Below, piece by piece: positions 59,916-64,000 of a stretch of 64,000 nucleotides of DNA. Under the pieces are notes generated by a model that searched no databases, was not told the origin of the DNA, and worked only from the letters and a program-made list of their open reading frames with translations. The stretch is from NCBI GenBank assembly GCA_037954235.1, contig JBBMOA010000003.1:5485953-5549952 (forward strand), in the 5' to 3' direction. Source of the stretch: Aulostomus chinensis (lineage: Eukaryota; Chordata; Actinopteri; Syngnathiformes; Aulostomidae). The position numbers were made by a program, and so were the translations under genes. How positions within the stretch are numbered: the stretch's first letter is position 1; every line of letters begins with the position of its first letter.

Positions 59916-60271
59916 CCCCAAATGTGGAACCCAAAGTTAGGCACTTGCTGCATCAAACCTTGCTGTTGTCAGGTTTGTTGCAGGCAGGTGGACCCAAATG
60001 CAAAAACATAAAAGTAGCATAAAGGTTGCAAACATGTGGGCAAGAACAAACAAATGATCTGACTGAATCAAGGATCTGACAAAGACTGAAAACTGAAGCA
60101 AAACCAGAATACAAGTAAAAGTCAAAATAAAACTGATTAAGGCTGAGGTCAAAACAACAACAGACAAAGGAAAGCAACTAGTCCATGAACACAAAAATGT
60201 AAGAGTCAAAAACCTCATGTCCACATGTTAACCACAAAGCGCTCCAGTTGGGATCCCGTTTAAGTCATGCA
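59806..60271. repeat. 33-bp direct repeat pair, 433 bp apart
   Basis: Positions 59806-59838 and 60239-60271 are identical except for one base. The first lies inside the right part of the hAT derivative and the second outside it. Confidence 0.9.
59968..60230 (+). mobile_element. partial copy of the gacccaaatg repeat
   Basis: ggtttgttgcaggcaggtgg and acccaaatgcaaaaaca, followed by long A-rich text, match the style of the repeat split by the Harbinger element at 14640-16467. Confidence 0.4.
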
Positions 60272-61669
60272 ATCATAGCTAAGTAGCCAATGTTGGCTTT
60301 GTACCTGTAGTGATTGAGTAGAGAGCTGGTGAAGCATGACAGCTGGGTTCATTTGTGGAGATTATCTTGCTGGACCACCACATCAAGACGATTTGAGAGT
60401 TGATTTTCAGCAACACTCCAAATCTTTAGGTAAACATTACAGGCTGCAATGCCGATTTTCTCAACATTTATATTTTGGACTGGGAAGACCGCATCTTACG
60501 TTAATTCTAATTTTGTTACTAGCACCTCTTCAGAAGCTGTAGTATAGTCCTGATCGACTTTTTAAGAAATTCAAAGGGCGCTTAAGAAAAAAAAAAAAAT
60601 CAAACACTGATAGAAAATAACATGAGCAGTGGCTGCTGTTGTACTCACAACTCCATGCTATTTCTGAGTGACTGCAATACCAACACTGGCCACAAGGGAA
60701 ACAAGGATGAGAGCCGTCTTGAGGTCTTCAGTTGAACAAAATGTAGCTGCTCTTAAGTACCAGACAGCTGGTCAGTTACATAGGTCTGCTACATCAGAGC
60801 TGACTTGAAAAGCAGTGTCCATCTCCCATTTTATGAATTTACTATTTTTTCGGAAAAAGAAAAAAATGCCTCAAGCAAGTAAAAAGACGTTTTTGCAAAA
60901 CTGGGGGAGTTTTTCCAAATTTTGTGATTTCCATTAACCTTTTCTAAAACAATATTTCAAAATGAGCATGAAATTACATTGATGATCATCATCAACCACA
61001 AACAATGAGTAAAGATGAAGATACTGAAGCAAAACTGGTCCGATATCGATCCTCGTACTGATACATGGAAAAAGTGACTCATATCTACTGGAACTGCCTC
61101 TTCAGCTTCCGAGTGGAATCGGGGTTTGAGAACAAATTTCTGTAAAAGCACGCCCATCTCCACAGCCCCAGGCCAGGTGAGAATGTCATTCCTCACACTT
61201 CCTGTGCACGTCTGAGTTCACCTATACAGCCTTTTCCTTCTCCCAGAGCAAAGCCAGAGCAAAGCCAGAAGCAGATGCAGCTCTTCTACACTTCTCCTCA
61301 TTCCCTTGTCTATTTTTATTCTCTTACTGGTTGATTTTTTTTTAAATCCTATTCCTGGGGGATTTCGATAATCTATTCCACCAATTTCCTGTCTCCAAAT
61401 GAACAGGTGTGTGAGGTGGCTGCCGAGGAGGCTTTGTGTCTATGTTCAGATGCTGCAGTGCAATTTCGGTGCTCATTTTGGCATGAAATTGCTTTTGCGA
61501 TTTTTTTTTTTTTCTGAAAACTGCTCCGACCACTTTTTTTTAACAGATGGAAGGGAACTTTCAGGGCTTTAATTGGCAGAGGCACCAGCACACAGGCCTC
61601 ACCGAAGTCACAATCAGTTCATGCTCATGTTATGTTCCGCTTCTTTTACTGCTAATATTCAGTTTAGTT
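60272..61669. other. intronic, nothing recognised
   Basis: A-rich and T-rich tracts. No gene or clear repeat. Confidence 0.5.
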
Positions 61670-61845
61670 GGGCGAGACACAAGGATATGTCAATGTTTAT
61701 TTATTGTTTATGTTTATTTATTGTATTGTTTTATATTTTATTCAATGTTGCCTGTTTTCTCTCATTTCTGTGAAGCACTTTGTGTTGCAGTCGCTGTATG
61801 AAAAGTGCTATATAAATATAAATAAACTAAACTAAACTAAATGTT
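61670..61845 (+). repeat. retroelement-like 3' tail with (CTAAA)n
   Basis: gtgaagcactttgtgttgca and gaaaagtgctatataaat are the usual 3' terminal text of a common fish interspersed repeat, here followed by ataaactaaactaaactaaa. The body is not recognisable. Confidence 0.5.
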
Positions 61846-63858
61846 CAACAAAATACTTGCAGAGGTGTCGTCTGTCCGTGGATGCATGTAGTACTGGGCA
61901 GTATATTGGAGTAAATGTACGTAACACAGGACAATACACTGATATGAATTGAATATTTTTGACTGTGATATTGCATTGTGAACTTTATCAACATCGAGAA
62001 TGTGAATTTTACTTTTTTCCCCAAAAAAGGAAATAGTATCTGGGCAAAAGTTATACCTGAAATATTTGAAAGGTTTCCTCACAGTGTATTACATTTTGAC
62101 TTTTTTTTTTTAAGACAAAATCAATTATGCTTTTAAAGCGGAGGATCTTAGTGACATTTTGGAAATATTTTTAAAATAAAGACAAAAAGTATGTTGCCGT
62201 TTGGCCCCGCCCCCCCCAACCGCCGTTTCAGCTTTGACCCTTCGAGAGAAAATGTTTGTGCCCCCCTCCTGTACAACGGATCCACAATCAATCTAATCAG
62301 GTGAAGATTCCACTGCTGCAGTTAAACATCCACAACATCTCGGAGCCTCATTTTCTTTTTAATATTTTTCCTAACGGATAAACATTTCTTGCATGGGCTC
62401 AGAGGGGACGAGGGTCAGGTTGTGCTCATATTTGAAGGGTACTGTGCTCGTATTTAGAAAGCACACAGAGGTGAAGTCAACCTGAGCCTGTTGCTGTGTT
62501 CAACGGGGATGAGAGGAGCTCACGTAACCACTGAGCCTCGCTCCGACTTACACATCGACTACACCTGCATCTCAGTCATAGTCAGCCTCTCAGGCACCGA
62601 AACTGAAAATACGTTTTGTATTCCAGTTTAGGAAAATGTTACCTCGCGATCGACTGAAAGAGAAGTTTGTTTATTAATATTGTGCATCCTCGTCCTCACA
62701 TTTGGAGGGTTTTTTTTTGTGTTTGCTGATGTTTCATTTTGCTCACCAGTCCAACTTCTTGGGAAAATGATGATCCAGGAAGATTGCGGACAACCATCTC
62801 AACCGCTTCACCTGCACAGTGACCTGCTCTTGTTGGGTTTTGTCAACCAGCCTCAGTTCTCTTGTGTCACTCCCCTCCTCAGGATCGACTTCAGTCTTTG
62901 ATGGGGTCCCCACCACTCCTGAGTATTCAGCTGTTCTCTGTATACCGGATCTTAAAAGGTGTCCCCCGTTGTTGTCTAGACCCACAAAGATTAGACACAC
63001 TAATTTTCTGACGAATGAAAACGTTTCACACTGTTTATTGTGGGTTGGATGTAGTCTTCAGCGTGACCAGCTGGTGAGGCATCCTGGTCATCGTCCCACT
63101 GTTCCTAAGTGTTCTTGTTATTCTGCGCAGTGACAGGTTTGTTGAATAATCAGAAATTTCCAGCAGAAAAAGACCCACCCACATTGTTCCTGAAACAACA
63201 GAAACTGCTACCTCCCAAGGTGGGCGGTTAGGGTGGTAAATCATATCACCTGAACTACATTTAGACGGATTAACCTATGGCTCCAAAAAAAAGTAACCTG
63301 AATCTGAGTCTGGACCTGGTTCCTGTGCTCCAAACCAATACCGTTCCTCCAGAGGTTCCTGGCTCCTGGGGAAAGTTCCTGTTGTATAAAACTTCAACAA
63401 GTGCTACTTCTGCAAATCTTAACTGAGGAAGATGGTGATGCACAGTCATTTTACTGTCTTAGATGAAACCTACCCAGAGTCTGTTAAATGATGTCAAACA
63501 ATGACAGTGTCAGTGGTCAGTGTCTACAGAACCCATCAGGGGTCTGCAGGCCCCCAGTGGACCAAAGACGGTTCCTCTTTAAAACCTTTTGTCATATTTC
63601 ACAACCAAAGCAACACAAAGCGCAAATTTGTAAATGCTTCAAGTTAATTTAGCATCAAATGAAGCAGCACTCCACAGAGACGCAGACATGCTGAAAGAAG
63701 AGCAACGTAGTGTCAGGCAGAGGTACTGATGAAGAGGATGAAGAGGAGCTGCTCCTCCCGCTCAATGGATCGGTCAAATAGGAGCTGGGGGGCTGATGCT
63801 GCCAGAGGCTATTCACAAAGACTGAGGAAGAGCTACTACAATGGGTGGGAGCGAGATG

Positions 63859-63860
<2 letters not shown>
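61846..63860. other. intronic, nothing firm
   Basis: Text near 63.0 kb (acgaatgaaaacgtttcaca) resembles a fish repeat containing gatgaaacgtttc. Open frames at 62743-63244 lack motifs. cadps exon 1 was sought here and not found. Confidence 0.45.
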
Positions 63861-63917
<57 letters not shown>

Positions 63918-63950
63918 CTCTCTCTCTTTTTTTCCCTCTCTCTCTCTGAA
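63861..63950 (+). repeat. (CA)27 microsatellite followed by a CT-rich tract
   Basis: A pure CA tract at 63861-63914 is followed by ctctctcttttttccctctctctct to about 63947. Confidence 0.97.
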
Positions 63951-64000
63951 TGGAAACGGTTCTTTGTTCCGTTTTACCCTTCCGAGCACAATCTACATGT

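Larger units (their letters stand above)
24236..64000 (-). other. cadps: cadps intron 1, 3' part (at least 39.8 kb)
   Basis: Everything to the right of the 38-codon exon lies upstream of it in the transcript. The expected exon 1 product, including the motif AYPFNAKQPTDMARRQQK, is not encoded in any frame here, so exon 1 and the promoter should lie beyond 64000. A long first intron is typical of this gene. A small nested gene cannot be excluded, but none was recognised. Confidence 0.8.

Noticed and set aside
60957..64000. cadps exon 1 near the right edge
   Set aside because: I looked for the AYPFNAKQPTDMARRQQK region and an acidic N-terminus on the minus strand. Neither is present.

Overview
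This window is vertebrate, almost certainly teleost, genomic DNA, and most of it is non-coding. The evidence is long (CA)n/(TG)n tracts, many copies of a tRNA-headed SINE ending in (GGAT)n, decayed L1-like LINE pieces, hAT, PIF/Harbinger and Tc1/mariner relics, and widely spaced exons with GT/AG borders. The repeat types look percomorph-like rather than zebrafish-like, but the species cannot be fixed from sequence alone.

The one gene I can identify firmly is cadps (CAPS1, calcium-dependent secretion activator) on the minus strand. Two consecutive coding exons are present. One is 24235->24122 (38 codons) and the next is 17611->17279 (111 codons). Both are phase 0 with clean splice sites, and together they encode 149 residues of the N-terminal region ahead of the C2, PH and MUN domains. 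The preceding exon, with the start codon, must lie beyond 64000, and the following exon to the left of position 1. The window is therefore the end of intron 1 (24236-64000, at least 39.8 kb here), all of intron 2 (17612-24121, 6.5 kb) and the start of intron 3 (1-17278).

Intron 3 side (1-17278): an unidentified broken coding relic (about 1.75-2.05 kb), a BED-finger hAT exon (3.9 kb), an L1-like C-terminus on the minus strand (4.4-5.2 kb), a 178-bp TIR element containing a palindromic CRE (5.8 kb), a Tc1/mariner end (6.3 kb), a perfect 14-bp-arm hairpin (9.6 kb), a decayed C2H2 zinc-finger pseudogene (10.4-12.5 kb), and a two-gene Harbinger element (14961-16104) inserted in an older repeat. 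Just past the exon 3 donor, complementary (UG)n and (CA)n tracts face each other in the transcript.

Intron 2 has two short minisatellites and a hAT remnant. Intron 1 has a head-to-tail pair of SINEs with different heads and a shared tail (26.7-27.3 kb), an L1-like reverse-transcriptase relic (28.0-30.5 kb) abutting a (CAG)11 tract, further SINE copies, a 226-bp TIR element (32.1 kb), a broken ZMYM1-like hAT transposase (46.5-48.5 kb), a hAT derivative with TIRs and an 8-bp target duplication that still carries a BED-finger exon (59261-59907), and several microsatellites. A few unique-looking, CpG- or motif-rich stretches are flagged as candidate regulatory DNA without proof. No bacterial-type operons, CRISPR arrays, rRNA or convincing tRNA genes are present.
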